A stretch of 64,000 nucleotides of DNA from Chloroflexota bacterium (GTDB lineage Bacteria; Chloroflexota; Dehalococcoidia; FW602-bin16). Positions 52,546-60,953 of the stretch are shown here, piece after piece. Numbering within the stretch: position 1 is the first letter of the stretch; each line of letters starts with the position of its first letter. Made by a program: the position numbers and the translations under genes. Where the stretch lies: assembly GCA_004297765.1 (NCBI GenBank), contig SCTZ01000073.1, positions 59,924-123,923 on the forward strand, read 5' to 3'. The notes beneath the pieces are model-generated. The model ran no database searches. It worked only from the letters and a program-made list of their open reading frames with translations, and was not told the DNA's origin.

Positions 52546-53670
52546 CTACACCCGCACCAGGGAGGTGAACAGGCGTCCCTCCCTTTGGGACGAGACGCCC
52601 TCGGCCACCGCGCGCGAGATTTTGTCGCGGAAGACGGCCGTATCGAACTGTAGAGCGTGCTGCCGAATGCGCTGAGGATCGAAGGCACGCGGATCGAATC
52701 GACGGATGGCTTCCGTCAGGCCTTCCCGGTCCTGGCGCTCGAAGAACACCCCTGTCTCGCCTTCCACCACCGTCTCCAACGCCCCACCTCCAGCGAAGGC
52801 GATCACCGGGCGCCCCGCGGCCTGGGCCTCCACTGGAACGATGCCGAAATCCTCCTCCCCGGGGAAGATCAACGCCTGGCAAGAGGATATCAGCCGATTC
52901 AGCTCCTCCCGCGGCACGTGCCCGAGAAAGCGTACAGTGGGTCCGGCCTTGGCTTGCAGCGCCGCGCGATCACGCCCATCGCCGACCACTAGCAGAGACC
53001 GGCCCAACAATGAGCAGGCCTCCACCGCCAGGTCAACGCGCTTATAAGGGATCAGACGCGAGACCACCAGCAAGTAGTCTTCGACGGTATCCGAGATGCG
53101 CGCGGGCTGCACGTCGACGGGCGGATAGATCACCGTCGCACCGCGGCCGTAGTATTTGCTCACCCGCCTCGCCGTGGCCATTGAGTTCGCCACGTACTGA
53201 TCAGGCCGCTGTGCCGCTTGCTGATCCCAGACGCGCAAGCAACTGATGACGGCCGGCAGCACCAGCCGAGAGAGCCGCCCCATCGATTCACGGGTGAGAT
53301 ATTGATCCAGTCCCCAGATATAGCGTGGCGGAGCGTGGCAGTAGCTCAGATGAAACGTCTCTGGTCGCGTGACGACCCCGTGGCAGAAACCACTGCTGTC
53401 GCTGATCACCACGTCGTACGAGGACAGGTCGTAGCTCTCCGCGGCCAGGGGATACACCGCAAGGTACATCTGATGGCGCGAAGTGACGAGAGGAAGCCGT
53501 TGCATGAAGGACGTCCGGATATCCCAACCGCGGTAGTCCTGCGGCATCCGATCCGGGGCATACATGGAGGCGAATATGGGAGCCTCCGGAAACAGTTCGT
53601 GCAGCACCTCCAGCACTCGCTCCGCGCCACCGTATTGATTCAGCCAATCGTGAACCAGTGCAACCCGCAA
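52546..53670 (-). CDS. Family 4 glycosyltransferase
   Basis: The 374-residue GT-B glycosyltransferase has an N-terminal acceptor domain (VALVHDWLNQYGGAERVL) and a C-terminal GT4 donor domain. Motifs include YLLVVSRLIPYKRVDLAVEA, SLLVVGDGRDRAAL, VRFLGHVPREELNRL and the E-x7-E motif in FPGEEDFGIVPVEAQAAG. A TTG start was chosen because it gives the usual MRVALVHDW opening with GAGAGG 6 bases upstream; ATG codons at 53691 and 53715 in frame are alternatives. It probably acts on surface glycans. The substrate is unknown. Confidence 0.9.
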   Translation of the reverse strand: MRVALVHDWLNQYGGAERVLEVLHELFPEAPIFASMYAPDRMPQDYRGWDIRTSFMQRLPLVTSRHQMYLAVYPLAAESYDLSSYDVVISDSSGFCHGVVTRPETFHLSYCHAPPRYIWGLDQYLTRESMGRLSRLVLPAVISCLRVWDQQAAQRPDQYVANSMATARRVSKYYGRGATVIYPPVDVQPARISDTVEDYLLVVSRLIPYKRVDLAVEACSLLGRSLLVVGDGRDRAALQAKAGPTVRFLGHVPREELNRLISSCQALIFPGEEDFGIVPVEAQAAGRPVIAFAGGGALETVVEGETGVFFERQDREGLTEAIRRFDPRAFDPQRIRQHALQFDTAVFRDKISRAVAEGVSSQREGRLFTSLVRV

Positions 53671-53847
53671 GGTCTCCCTCTCGCCGCGCATTTGTGCCGC
53701 GGCAGTATACCACACGGCTGGTCTGCGGACAATCGATCAGGGACCACCTCCCCATCCGGCATGGCAGTCCGCACATACAGACTGCCTGCGGACACACCAA
53801 ACGGCCGCATGCGGCCAAGACGCAGCGTCGCGCTACGTTACCACACT

Positions 53848-53875
53848 TCACAACGGCCTCGTTCCGTGCTATACT
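53848..53875 (+). promoter_or_regulatory. Extended -10 promoter for the double-HTH gene
   Basis: TGCTATACT (53867-53875) is an extended -10 element. TTCACA (53848-53853) lies 16 bp upstream of the -10 hexamer as a fair -35. Confidence 0.55.
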
Positions 53876-53960
53876 AGCCCGAGCCTGCCAGCAGGCTTTT
53901 GAAGCCGAAACCCAAACGGCACCAATCGTGGCCGTGCATCCTCACAAACGGAGCGACGCT

Positions 53961-54893
53961 ATGACCGCTGAGTTCACACCGCAGCAAGTGGCAGCCCTGG
54001 TATCGATTGCCGATCGCACCCTGCGACACTGGTCGACTCGGTTCTCCGACTACCTGTCGGAGGACGCGCGGAACTCCGCGACGGAGCACGGCAACAGCCA
54101 CCGCAAGTACACGGCCCAAGACGTCGAGGTGCTTCAGAAGGTCAAAGCCCTCAGCGAGCAAAGGATGCGGCTATCGGAGATCGACGACATACTGGCGGGG
54201 CGCAAGACGCCTCCGGACGGCCCGGCTTCAGTGCCTGGCCGACCAGGCGGTCAATTCGGCAGAGCTTCGGCCGAGCAACAGGGGGCAGAGCCCGAAGTGG
54301 TGCGGGCCATGTCGAGTGCAATCGAGGAGAATCGCCGCATTCTGACCGAATTTCAGGAGCAGTTCGCTCGAACCATCTCCAAACTGACCGAGCGATTGGA
54401 TGCGCTCGAAGTGCGCCTCACCGCGGTGGAGGAACGGACGGAGGAGCGATTAACCTACCTGGAGAAGCGGACCGATGAGAGGTTGGCATCCCTCGACCGG
54501 CGGCTCATCGAGCGGATCTACAGTATCGAAGAGGAGCTGCGTAACCGCGACGGGGGCGAGGTGCAGTTGGCGGAGTCCCCAACTCTGGATGGCGAGGCAC
54601 AGATCACGCGGGGAGGATGGCTTGGTCTGCTGAAGAAGCGTATGCCGGTCAGGGGCCGGCCCAGCCCGCTGTCTCGCAACCTCATCCGGCTGATGGCCTC
54701 TCGACGCTGGGGACGCAACGACCTGGCGTTGTATTCGCATGTGCGCGTCGAGACGATCACTCGCATCCTATCCGGGGAGCTAACGGAGCCCAAGCCCCAG
54801 ACCCTGGAGGCACTGGCTCAAGCCCTGGGCACAAGCCCAGAAGTCCTCGTCGACGGACACTTCGATGAAACGGCCACGGGACGAGCTCGTTAG
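53961..54893 (+). CDS. Putative regulator with MerR-like and XRE-like HTH domains joined by a coiled coil
   Basis: The 310-residue protein has a MerR-like N-terminal HTH (residues 5-80: FTPQQVAALVSIADRTLRHW ... KYTAQDVEVLQKVKAL). A Pro/Gly-rich linker, a long coiled coil (about 115-195, with repeated EERTEERLTYLEKRTDERLA) and a C-terminal Cro/C1-like HTH (about 237-300, NDLALYSHVRVETITRIL) follow. The ATG has GGAG 8 bases upstream; the longer open frame upstream lacks protein-like character. Two unlike DNA-binding domains on one coiled coil suggest bridging of two sites, but no target is known. It is a single gene with its own promoter. Confidence 0.75.
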   Translation: MTAEFTPQQVAALVSIADRTLRHWSTRFSDYLSEDARNSATEHGNSHRKYTAQDVEVLQKVKALSEQRMRLSEIDDILAGRKTPPDGPASVPGRPGGQFGRASAEQQGAEPEVVRAMSSAIEENRRILTEFQEQFARTISKLTERLDALEVRLTAVEERTEERLTYLEKRTDERLASLDRRLIERIYSIEEELRNRDGGEVQLAESPTLDGEAQITRGGWLGLLKKRMPVRGRPSPLSRNLIRLMASRRWGRNDLALYSHVRVETITRILSGELTEPKPQTLEALAQALGTSPEVLVDGHFDETATGRAR

Positions 54894-55062
54894 CTGATCC
54901 GCCCGGCCGCAACGCATGATCTCTGCTTCGCACCCGGACGCCAAGAAAGCGCGTGACATGGGCTATTGGGCTCGGAGCCTCGTTCCGTCATTCCCGCGAA
55001 ATGCGTCGTTCCGTAAGTCAGTATCACGTTGCGGAGACGGCGCAGTCGGACCTCCGCCGTAG

Positions 55063-55110
55063 ACAGCCGCGGTTTCCGAAACCGAAGCGGTCTTTTCCGA
55101 CAGGATGCCG
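55063..55110. repeat. GCGGTTTCCGAAACCG inverted repeat, family E (copy 2)
   Basis: AGCCGCGGTTTCCGAAACCG, then AAGCGGTCTTTTCCGACAGG and ATGCCG, is an almost exact copy of the right part of 35268-35323. It lies between convergent genes. Confidence 0.8.
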
Positions 55111-55126
55111 GACTCGAAACGAAGCA

Positions 55127-55513
55127 CTAAGCACGCGCGGTGGTGCTCTTCACGAGCGATTTGCGCACCGTGGTCAGCAGGTCGTCCAGATCAAACGGCT
55201 TCAAGAGCCATCCGTCTGCCCCGGCCTCTCGTGACGCGCTGCGAACGCGATCGTTCGCCGAGATCACTATCACTGGGACCAAGGACGTCTCTACCCTCTT
55301 CTTGAAGATTCGGCATAGCTCGATACCATCGGTTTCTGGCATCATCCAATCGAGCACGATCACGTCCGGAACGCGATGATAAGCTAGCTCCAAGGCCTGC
55401 TCCGCGCTGGTGGCCTTGCTGATTTGATAGCCCTCCAATGTCAGCATGGCCGCCAGCAGTTCCACGATGCAGGGATCATCGTCGACCACCAAGACGTTCT
55501 TCTCTGTGTCCAC
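55127..55513 (-). CDS. Single-domain response regulator
   Basis: The 128-residue receiver domain has the acidic pair VLVVDDDPCI, the phospho-acceptor Asp in VIVLDWMMPETDGIEL (about residue 54), the Ser in VIVISANDR and the Lys in GWLLKPFD. No output domain is attached, so it signals by protein contact. The GTG start has AGGAGGA 9 bases upstream; the long open frame further upstream is not protein-like. It follows the DUF5343 gene by 98 bp on the same strand. No histidine kinase is nearby. Confidence 0.92.
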   Translation of the reverse strand: MDTEKNVLVVDDDPCIVELLAAMLTLEGYQISKATSAEQALELAYHRVPDVIVLDWMMPETDGIELCRIFKKRVETSLVPVIVISANDRVRSASREAGADGWLLKPFDLDDLLTTVRKSLVKSTTARA

Positions 55514-55611
55514 CGCACCTTCCTCCTGCCGCGCTGAGACCCACTGGCACCCAGCCGCGGTGTGACGGCCAATCCCATCGGCATAGCCTAGGTCGACTTC
55601 CAGCATCCTCA

Positions 55612-56316
55612 CTACCCGCACCGGAGATTGGAGAGCTTGAGGGCATTGGTGATCTTCCGAAACAGATCGGCCAACTCGTCTTCCGGCATGCGCGCGGTCT
55701 CGGGCGTGATGGCCAGGACCAGCGGAAAGCCGTCCGGGGCCGCCATCCGCGTGGGAACCACCAAGTCGGGCTGCACGGACGGCATGACGACTGGCTCTCC
55801 CGCGCCTCGAGCAATCCCACGCTGTCGCGCGGCCGCGGTCCGGCTCTTGCGTGAGCCAACGCGGGGCAGATGTCCCGCCAGCTCGATGCCAGCCATCCGA
55901 CACAGCTCCACGAAAAAGCGCGTCGCCTTGGTGGCCATCTCCGAGCCCATCCCATGCTCAGTCACGAAGTAGTTGTACACCGCGTCCTTTGTGGCGTCTT
56001 CCGGATCCAACCGACCGAAGAGATCGCTATAGGCTTCGCGCACGATCCTCTGAAGGTTGAACTGGTGGGCCGGACCACGGGTCTTCAGCAGACGGCTCTT
56101 CTCGGCCGGTCTGCCATCCTCATCGATCAAATGAAGAAAGCGCAGAGCACCAACCACCTTGTACTCGTTCCCTGGAGCCACGCGATTCGCCCGCAGGAAC
56201 TCCTCATCCACCTTGGTGGGAGTCGTCCTGCGCAACAGGTTGAGCCCTTCGATCATTCCTTTCGCCGGTCCGTACGGAGCAGTCCGCCTCTTGCCTTCCG
56301 ATAGCACAGCTTGCAT
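55612..56316 (-). CDS. DUF5343-like protein
   Basis: The 234-residue protein resembles DUF5343. The N-terminal half shows APYGPAKGMIEGLNLL, the winged-helix-like NEYKVVGALRFLHLIDEDGR, and helical YSDLFGRLDPEDATKDAVYN with MGSEMATKATRFFVELC. A basic linker (GSRKSRTAAARQRG) leads to a C-terminal domain with VLAITPETARMPEDELADLF. The function of the family is not known, although several members occur near defence or signalling genes. A near-consensus promoter precedes it, and the response regulator is downstream. Confidence 0.7.
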   Translation of the reverse strand: MQAVLSEGKRRTAPYGPAKGMIEGLNLLRRTTPTKVDEEFLRANRVAPGNEYKVVGALRFLHLIDEDGRPAEKSRLLKTRGPAHQFNLQRIVREAYSDLFGRLDPEDATKDAVYNYFVTEHGMGSEMATKATRFFVELCRMAGIELAGHLPRVGSRKSRTAAARQRGIARGAGEPVVMPSVQPDLVVPTRMAAPDGFPLVLAITPETARMPEDELADLFRKITNALKLSNLRCG

Positions 56317-56376
56317 GACGGCGCCACCTCCCAGTTCTCACGCGAACTACCTTCTATATGCCAGTCCCACTTGCTC

Positions 56377-56405
56377 AGTATAAGCGGACAGCTGCGAACT
56401 GTCAA
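56377..56405 (-). promoter_or_regulatory. Promoter of the DUF5343-response regulator unit
   Basis: On the minus strand a consensus TTGACA (56405-56400) and TATACT (56382-56377) are separated by exactly 17 bp, about 60 bp before the ATG. Confidence 0.85.
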
Positions 56406-56958
56406 GCCCCTAGCACTTCACGTGCGAAGAACCTACCTCCTGGCAACACCCGCTGCTCGTCACCAGGGGACTCCTGAAGAGATGCCGATCGCTGCACCCG
56501 CATCCAGATTGGGGTTAGAGCGCGGACCGCTCAATCCCACCTTCATTCTGACAAACTGTACACACGCAGCAGCCCCGATTTCGGACGGACTTCTCCCCGT
56601 GGACGCGGCGTCCAAACGCGCCCCGCCGGGGTGTAGTCCGTGGTCTTACCAGCCTCGCCTCACGCCAGAGCCGGACTAAGGACCCTCGGACCAGAATAGT
56701 CCGAAGTTCTGATCGCATGCCTGCCAGGCATGACGGACTACGAAAGTCCCATTGCCAATGGCCGCGCGCACTTCCCGGACTATCGTCTCTCCCGGCTCAG
56801 AAAATCGCTTCCAGCTCATTTTGAACAGCCACGTTCCCAGCCCAACACCAGCCCTCGCGCCCAGGCCAAACGCGCACGCGCGCCCTGGTAACCCAGCCCT
56901 TCACAAAGAATCCGCGCCAGATCGGGCATTACAGCCAGGCCGCGGGTTAGGGCGCAGG

Positions 56959-57023
56959 TTATCCACACAGGTTATGTCGAGTGCCCTTCACGCCCGGCCC
57001 ATGTTATGTCTACATGTGGATAA
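56959..57023. promoter_or_regulatory. Pair of perfect inverted DnaA boxes
   Basis: TTATCCACA (56959-56967) and TGTGGATAA (57015-57023) are exact consensus DnaA boxes in opposite orientation, 47 bp apart. Between them are two copies of GTTATGTC/TGTTATGTC. They lie in a gene-free stretch (56406-57263) that also contains short dyads around 56680-56750. No dnaA or dnaN gene or AT-rich melting region is nearby, so an origin cannot be claimed. DnaA titration or transcriptional control is possible. Confidence 0.6.
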
Positions 57024-57263
57024 CTGTCGTGAGGCGGGGGGGGGAATGACCGTAGGGATGTCATGGTCCGGCGACAAGCGGGGCTGGCGCGAGAAGAGAC
57101 GAAGGGCTGAGATCTGGAGAGGTCCAGCGAAAAGGGACAATGCGATGGATCGAGGATCGACAGTCCGAAGTCCGCACCAGGCGGGCCGTTCCGGAATGCC
57201 ACTGGACGAAAGCCGTGCTGCTAGCGGACGGCGTCTGGACGCCGCCCGCTGGAGACAGGTTGC

Positions 57264-58550
57264 CTAGGTTCCGGTGGCGCGCTGCTCCTCGGGGCAGGGA
57301 ATACCCTTCACCACGCGCACTTTCTTGACACGCTTACCACTGGTCATGAGGACACACAGGCTCAGATCTTCGACGCGCATCTCGTCCCCAACGTTCGGGA
57401 TCCGGCCCAGGAGATGGTACACGAAGCCGCCGACGGTATCGAACTCCTCCGCATCGACGTCCACATCAAACAGCTCGTTCAGCTCGTCGATGCTTGCGCG
57501 CCCGTCGATCACGGCCTCGTTCTCGCTGATGCGCTCGACGGTGGATTCCTCGTGGTCGTACTCGTCCCGGATCTCGCCGACGATTTCCTCCAGGAGATCC
57601 TCAAGGGTCACCAAACCGGCGGTTCCGCCATACTCATCGACGACTATGGCCATGTGGACGCGCGACTGCTGAAACTCACGCAGCAGCTCATCGATCCGCT
57701 TGCTCTCGGGCACGAAATGGGCCGCGTGCAATAGGTGCTCGACCTCAAAGCTACTGCCCGGATTGCGTAGGAAGCGCAGGAGATCCTTGGCGTAGAGGAT
57801 CCCGATGATGTTGTCCAGGTTTTCCTTGTAGACCGGTATGCGACTATAACCCAAGCTCAAGGCCAGATCGACCACGTCTTTCAGGGACGCGTCGACGGCG
57901 ACGGCTACTATGTCGATCCGTGGGACCATGATCTCATGGACCACGGTCTCTTCCAGATCGAAGATGCCGTCGATCATGTCTCTTTCGCCTTCCTGAATGA
58001 TGCCCTCTTCCTCGCTGACGCTGACCAGAGTGCGAAGCTCCTCCTCTGTGACGAGCGGAAGCACCCCGAAGCCTTTGCCGAATAGCGGCGAAAGCGCACC
58101 AATCAGCAGGCCGAGAAGAGCGACGAGCGGCTTGAGCAGCAGCGCCAGGAGGGCCAACGGCCGGGCCAAAGACAGGGCGATGGTCTCGGCCTTGTACGAC
58201 GCGATGGTCTTGGGCGCCACCTCGCAGAAGATCAGCACCACCAGGCCCATCCCGACGACCTCGACGGCCCAGCCCCACTCCCAAGACAGATGCTTGACCG
58301 TGAGCAGCGTGGCCAATACGGCCGCCCCGACGATCGAGAGACTGTTGATGACCAGCACTGTCGAGAGGAACGTGCTGGGATGCTCCAGCAACGCCTTGAC
58401 GGCCTGGGCCTTGCGTTCCCCGCTGTCCAGCAGGTGCCGCAGACGCAGGCGGTTGAGGGAAGTGAAAGCGGTCTCGGCGGCGGACGCAAACGCCGACAAT
58501 GATAGGAAAAGGATCAGAAAAAGTAGCTTAAGCCAACTATCAGAATCCAA
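57264..58550 (-). CDS. CNNM/CorC-type membrane protein (HlyC/CorC family)
   Basis: The 428-residue protein has an N-terminal DUF21 membrane domain (about residues 1-190, with [21 protein letters not shown] and further helices), a tandem CBS pair ([14 protein letters not shown] to [22 protein letters not shown], about 205-325) and a C-terminal CorC_HlyC transporter-associated domain (about 340-420). Family members take part in Mg2+/Co2+ movement or its regulation. The older name hemolysin C is misleading. It lies 72 bp downstream of glmU on the same strand. Confidence 0.92.
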   Translation of the reverse strand: MDSDSWLKLLFLILFLSLSAFASAAETAFTSLNRLRLRHLLDSGERKAQAVKALLEHPSTFLSTVLVINSLSIVGAAVLATLLTVKHLSWEWGWAVEVVGMGLVVLIFCEVAPKTIASYKAETIALSLARPLALLALLLKPLVALLGLLIGALSPLFGKGFGVLPLVTEEELRTLVSVSEEEGIIQEGERDMIDGIFDLEETVVHEIMVPRIDIVAVAVDASLKDVVDLALSLGYSRIPVYKENLDNIIGILYAKDLLRFLRNPGSSFEVEHLLHAAHFVPESKRIDELLREFQQSRVHMAIVVDEYGGTAGLVTLEDLLEEIVGEIRDEYDHEESTVERISENEAVIDGRASIDELNELFDVDVDAEEFDTVGGFVYHLLGRIPNVGDEMRVEDLSLCVLMTSGKRVKKVRVVKGIPCPEEQRATGT

Positions 58551-58622
58551 TACTGCTTACCTCGCTGAGAGAGACCACACGGCCCGCGCTGCCGCTTATC
58601 GACGTCTGGCCCGGCGAAGTCC

Positions 58623-59969
58623 TTACCTGCTCTCCTCGTTCTTGATCCGGGCGGGCACGCCGAAGACGGTCGAGCCCGGCGGAACGTTCCGTGTGACAAC
58701 TGATCCAGCCCCCGTTTTGGCGCCTCGGCCCACTTCGACTGGCGCAATCAGGAGAGTGTCGCTGCCGATAAAAACGTCGTCGTCGATGGTAGTCGTCCAT
58801 TTGTGCACGCCGTCGTAGTTGCACGTGATGGTGCCGGCACCCACGTTCACCCGTTCTCCCAGCTTCGCGTCGCCCAGGTAGCTGAAGTGATGCATCCGCG
58901 TGCCCGTACCCACCTCGCTCTTCTTGATCTCCGCGAAGTTGCCCAGATGCACCTCACGCGCCAGATGCGCCTCGGCCCGCACGTGGCAGAAGGGTCCCAT
59001 GCTCACCTTGTCATCGAGCGTGCTGCTCTCCACAACGGACATAAGCACACGACAATCGTTCCCCAGCACGGAATCGGCAATCACGCTTCCGGGTCCGATG
59101 ACACAGCGCTCGCCGATGCGCGTGACACCACTAATGGTCGTTCCTGGGTGGACAACCGTGTCACGGCCGATCTGAACGTCGGCATCGATGAAAGTCGAAG
59201 GCGGGTCCACCAACGTGATCCCCTCCAACATGAGCCGCTCGCGCACCCGCTGGCGCAGGACCCCCTCGGCCACAGACAACTGGATGCGATTGTTGATGCC
59301 AATGGCCTCGGCCGGGTCAGACGCGACAACATCGGCCACACGACCTCCCTCGGCCCGGATGGCCGCGATGACGTCGGTCAGATAGGCTTCGCCGGATGGC
59401 CCCAGCGGAATGCCAGGCAAAAGGCGCCACAACACACGCCCATCGTAGCAGTAGACCCCCGTGTTTATCTCGCGGATGCACCGCTGCTCAGGAGTCGCCT
59501 CCTTCTCTTCCACAATTGACACCACGTGCCCCTCTGCGTCGCGGACGATCCGCCCGAGACCGGTGCAGTCTGGCGGGATGGCGGTCAACAGTGTGACCGC
59601 GGCTGCGCTCTCCGCGTGCCGTCTTAGGAGCGCCTCGACAGTGTCGGAGATGACAAGCGGGGTATCTCCACAGAGCACCAGGATCTGATCCGCGTCGGAA
59701 AGCATCTCGCTCGCTTGCAAGACCGCGTGGGCAGTGCCCAGTTGTTCCGCTTGTACGACGGTCTCGGCCCGATCGCCCACAGCCTCCCTGATGGCCGCGC
59801 CATCCGGTGGGATCACCACCACGGCGCGGGCCACGTCCACGGCCCGCAACATATCGAGAACGTGAAGAAGCATCGATTTGCCGGCCACCGAGTGAAGAAC
59901 CTTGGGCAGACCGGATTTCATCCTGGTACCCTTGCCGGCCGCCAGGACTATTGCTGCCAGACCAGACAT
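58623..59969 (-). CDS. glmU: Bifunctional UDP-GlcNAc pyrophosphorylase / glucosamine-1-phosphate acetyltransferase
   Basis: The 448-residue cytoplasmic enzyme makes UDP-N-acetylglucosamine for peptidoglycan. The N-terminal uridyltransferase shows LAAGKGTRMKSGLPKVLH, QLGTAHAVLQA, LCGDTPLV and EINTGVYCYDG. The C-terminal left-handed beta helix shows hexapeptide repeats and the acetyltransferase residues in GNFAEIKKSEVG, YLGDAKLGERVNVGAGTITCNYDG and GSGSVV-like GAGSVVTRNVPPG. The ATG has GAGAGAGA upstream. A promoter is found at 60134-60163. Confidence 0.97.
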   Translation of the reverse strand: MSGLAAIVLAAGKGTRMKSGLPKVLHSVAGKSMLLHVLDMLRAVDVARAVVVIPPDGAAIREAVGDRAETVVQAEQLGTAHAVLQASEMLSDADQILVLCGDTPLVISDTVEALLRRHAESAAAVTLLTAIPPDCTGLGRIVRDAEGHVVSIVEEKEATPEQRCIREINTGVYCYDGRVLWRLLPGIPLGPSGEAYLTDVIAAIRAEGGRVADVVASDPAEAIGINNRIQLSVAEGVLRQRVRERLMLEGITLVDPPSTFIDADVQIGRDTVVHPGTTISGVTRIGERCVIGPGSVIADSVLGNDCRVLMSVVESSTLDDKVSMGPFCHVRAEAHLAREVHLGNFAEIKKSEVGTGTRMHHFSYLGDAKLGERVNVGAGTITCNYDGVHKWTTTIDDDVFIGSDTLLIAPVEVGRGAKTGAGSVVTRNVPPGSTVFGVPARIKNEESR

Positions 59970-60133
59970 TTCTCTCTCGCTAGATCCTCATAATGAAAAA
60001 GAACAACGAGGATCCCAGACGGCTGCCTACCGGCCTCGCCATCGTCAAGCCACCTCATTGTTCTCTGTGTAGCGTAACAGTCGCCTTCGCTCTCTTGACC
60101 AAGCATGCCGTGGTCGTCGGCTCCTATCGCCTC

Positions 60134-60163
60134 ATACTACATTGATGTCAAGGCCCGTGTCAA
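60134..60163 (-). promoter_or_regulatory. glmU promoter
   Basis: On the minus strand TTGACA (60163-60158) and TAGTAT (60139-60134) are 18 bp apart. A second TTGACA lies at 60151-60146. The leader would be about 160 nt, with nothing recognisable in it. Confidence 0.55.
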
Positions 60164-60265
60164 GGCCAGAGCACCCGTGAAAGAGGGCAGTTGCCTGGAC
60201 CATCGTCGTCACCCCCGATAAGGTCGGACCCGTCAGTCCGAATGCGACAAATGCACAATCGATAG

Positions 60266-60294
60266 TTGACGGACGGCGGCCCGTGTGGTATTCT
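60266..60294 (+). promoter_or_regulatory. Promoter of the MarR-molybdenum hydroxylase unit
   Basis: TTGACG (60266-60271) and TATTCT (60289-60294) are separated by 17 bp, immediately before the operator palindrome. Confidence 0.75.
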
Positions 60295-60321
60295 GGCGTA
60301 TACTGATATAGTGTATACGCC
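60295..60321. promoter_or_regulatory. Putative MarR operator
   Basis: Perfect 9-bp arms GGCGTATAC and GTATACGCC are separated by 9 bases. The site starts directly after the -10 hexamer and covers the transcription start, as expected for autorepression by the MarR protein encoded 20 bp downstream. Confidence 0.75.
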
Positions 60322-60341
60322 ATATCGTTGGAGCATTCACA

Positions 60342-60863
60342 GTGGATGCACGAATAGACGACCCGAGAAGATGTTCCAAGCATCTGTTTCCACTCATCCT
60401 GCGGCTCAGCAAGAGGATCATGGATGACGCGGCCGCTCAGCTCCGCCCCTGGGGCGTGACGCCCACGCAATATGGCGCACTCTGCCTCCTGCTGGAGCGC
60501 AGCCTCACGGCCTCGGAGCTGGGACGTCTCATGCTGCTCACCAGCACGACCATGACCGGCATCATCGATCGACTAGAGCGCAATGGACTCGTCGAGCGGG
60601 GCAGCAACCCTGAGGATCGCAGGCAGAGCCCAGTCATGCTCACCCCGCGTGGCAGTACCCTGGTCAAGCGCCTGAGACTTATCCCGATCGAACCCGAAGG
60701 TCAGCTCGAGGAGGGATTGGCCGCTCTTCCTGATGCCGAACGCAAGCAACTGGAGCAGTTGATCATCCGGCTTATGAGAGAGATGGGAGATGGGGAGTTC
60801 GTCGAGGCCGCCGAGGCCATGGAGGTCTACATTGAAAGCATGGCGCCCCAACCTCTGCCCTGA
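60342..60863 (+). CDS. MarR family transcriptional regulator
   Basis: The 173-residue protein has a MarR winged helix: helices LFPLILRLSKRIMDDAAAQL and VTPTQYGALCLLLE, recognition helix TSTTMTGIIDRLERNGLVER, and wing SNPEDRRQSPVMLTPRG. A long C-terminal dimerisation helix follows. The GTG start has GGAG 8 bases upstream. The operator palindrome in its promoter suggests autoregulation. The downstream redox genes begin 90 bp later, so it may sense an aromatic ligand and control them. Confidence 0.9.
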   Translation: MDARIDDPRRCSKHLFPLILRLSKRIMDDAAAQLRPWGVTPTQYGALCLLLERSLTASELGRLMLLTSTTMTGIIDRLERNGLVERGSNPEDRRQSPVMLTPRGSTLVKRLRLIPIEPEGQLEEGLAALPDAERKQLEQLIIRLMREMGDGEFVEAAEAMEVYIESMAPQPLP

Positions 60864-60953
60864 CTTATGCGCAAGCGCGGAAGCGGCTGCCCCCATTGCA
60901 GTCAGGAGGATAGGCAGAGGGTAGAGCTCCAAACTCATGGGAGGACGCAGCAG

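Noticed and set aside
56406..57263. Chromosomal replication origin
   Set aside because: Only two DnaA boxes, no AT-rich unwinding region, no dnaA/dnaN/gyrB neighbours and no change in gene orientation.
57264..58550. Hemolysin function for the DUF21-CBS-CorC protein
   Set aside because: The domain order is that of CNNM/CorC metal-transport-related proteins; the hemolysin label is historical.
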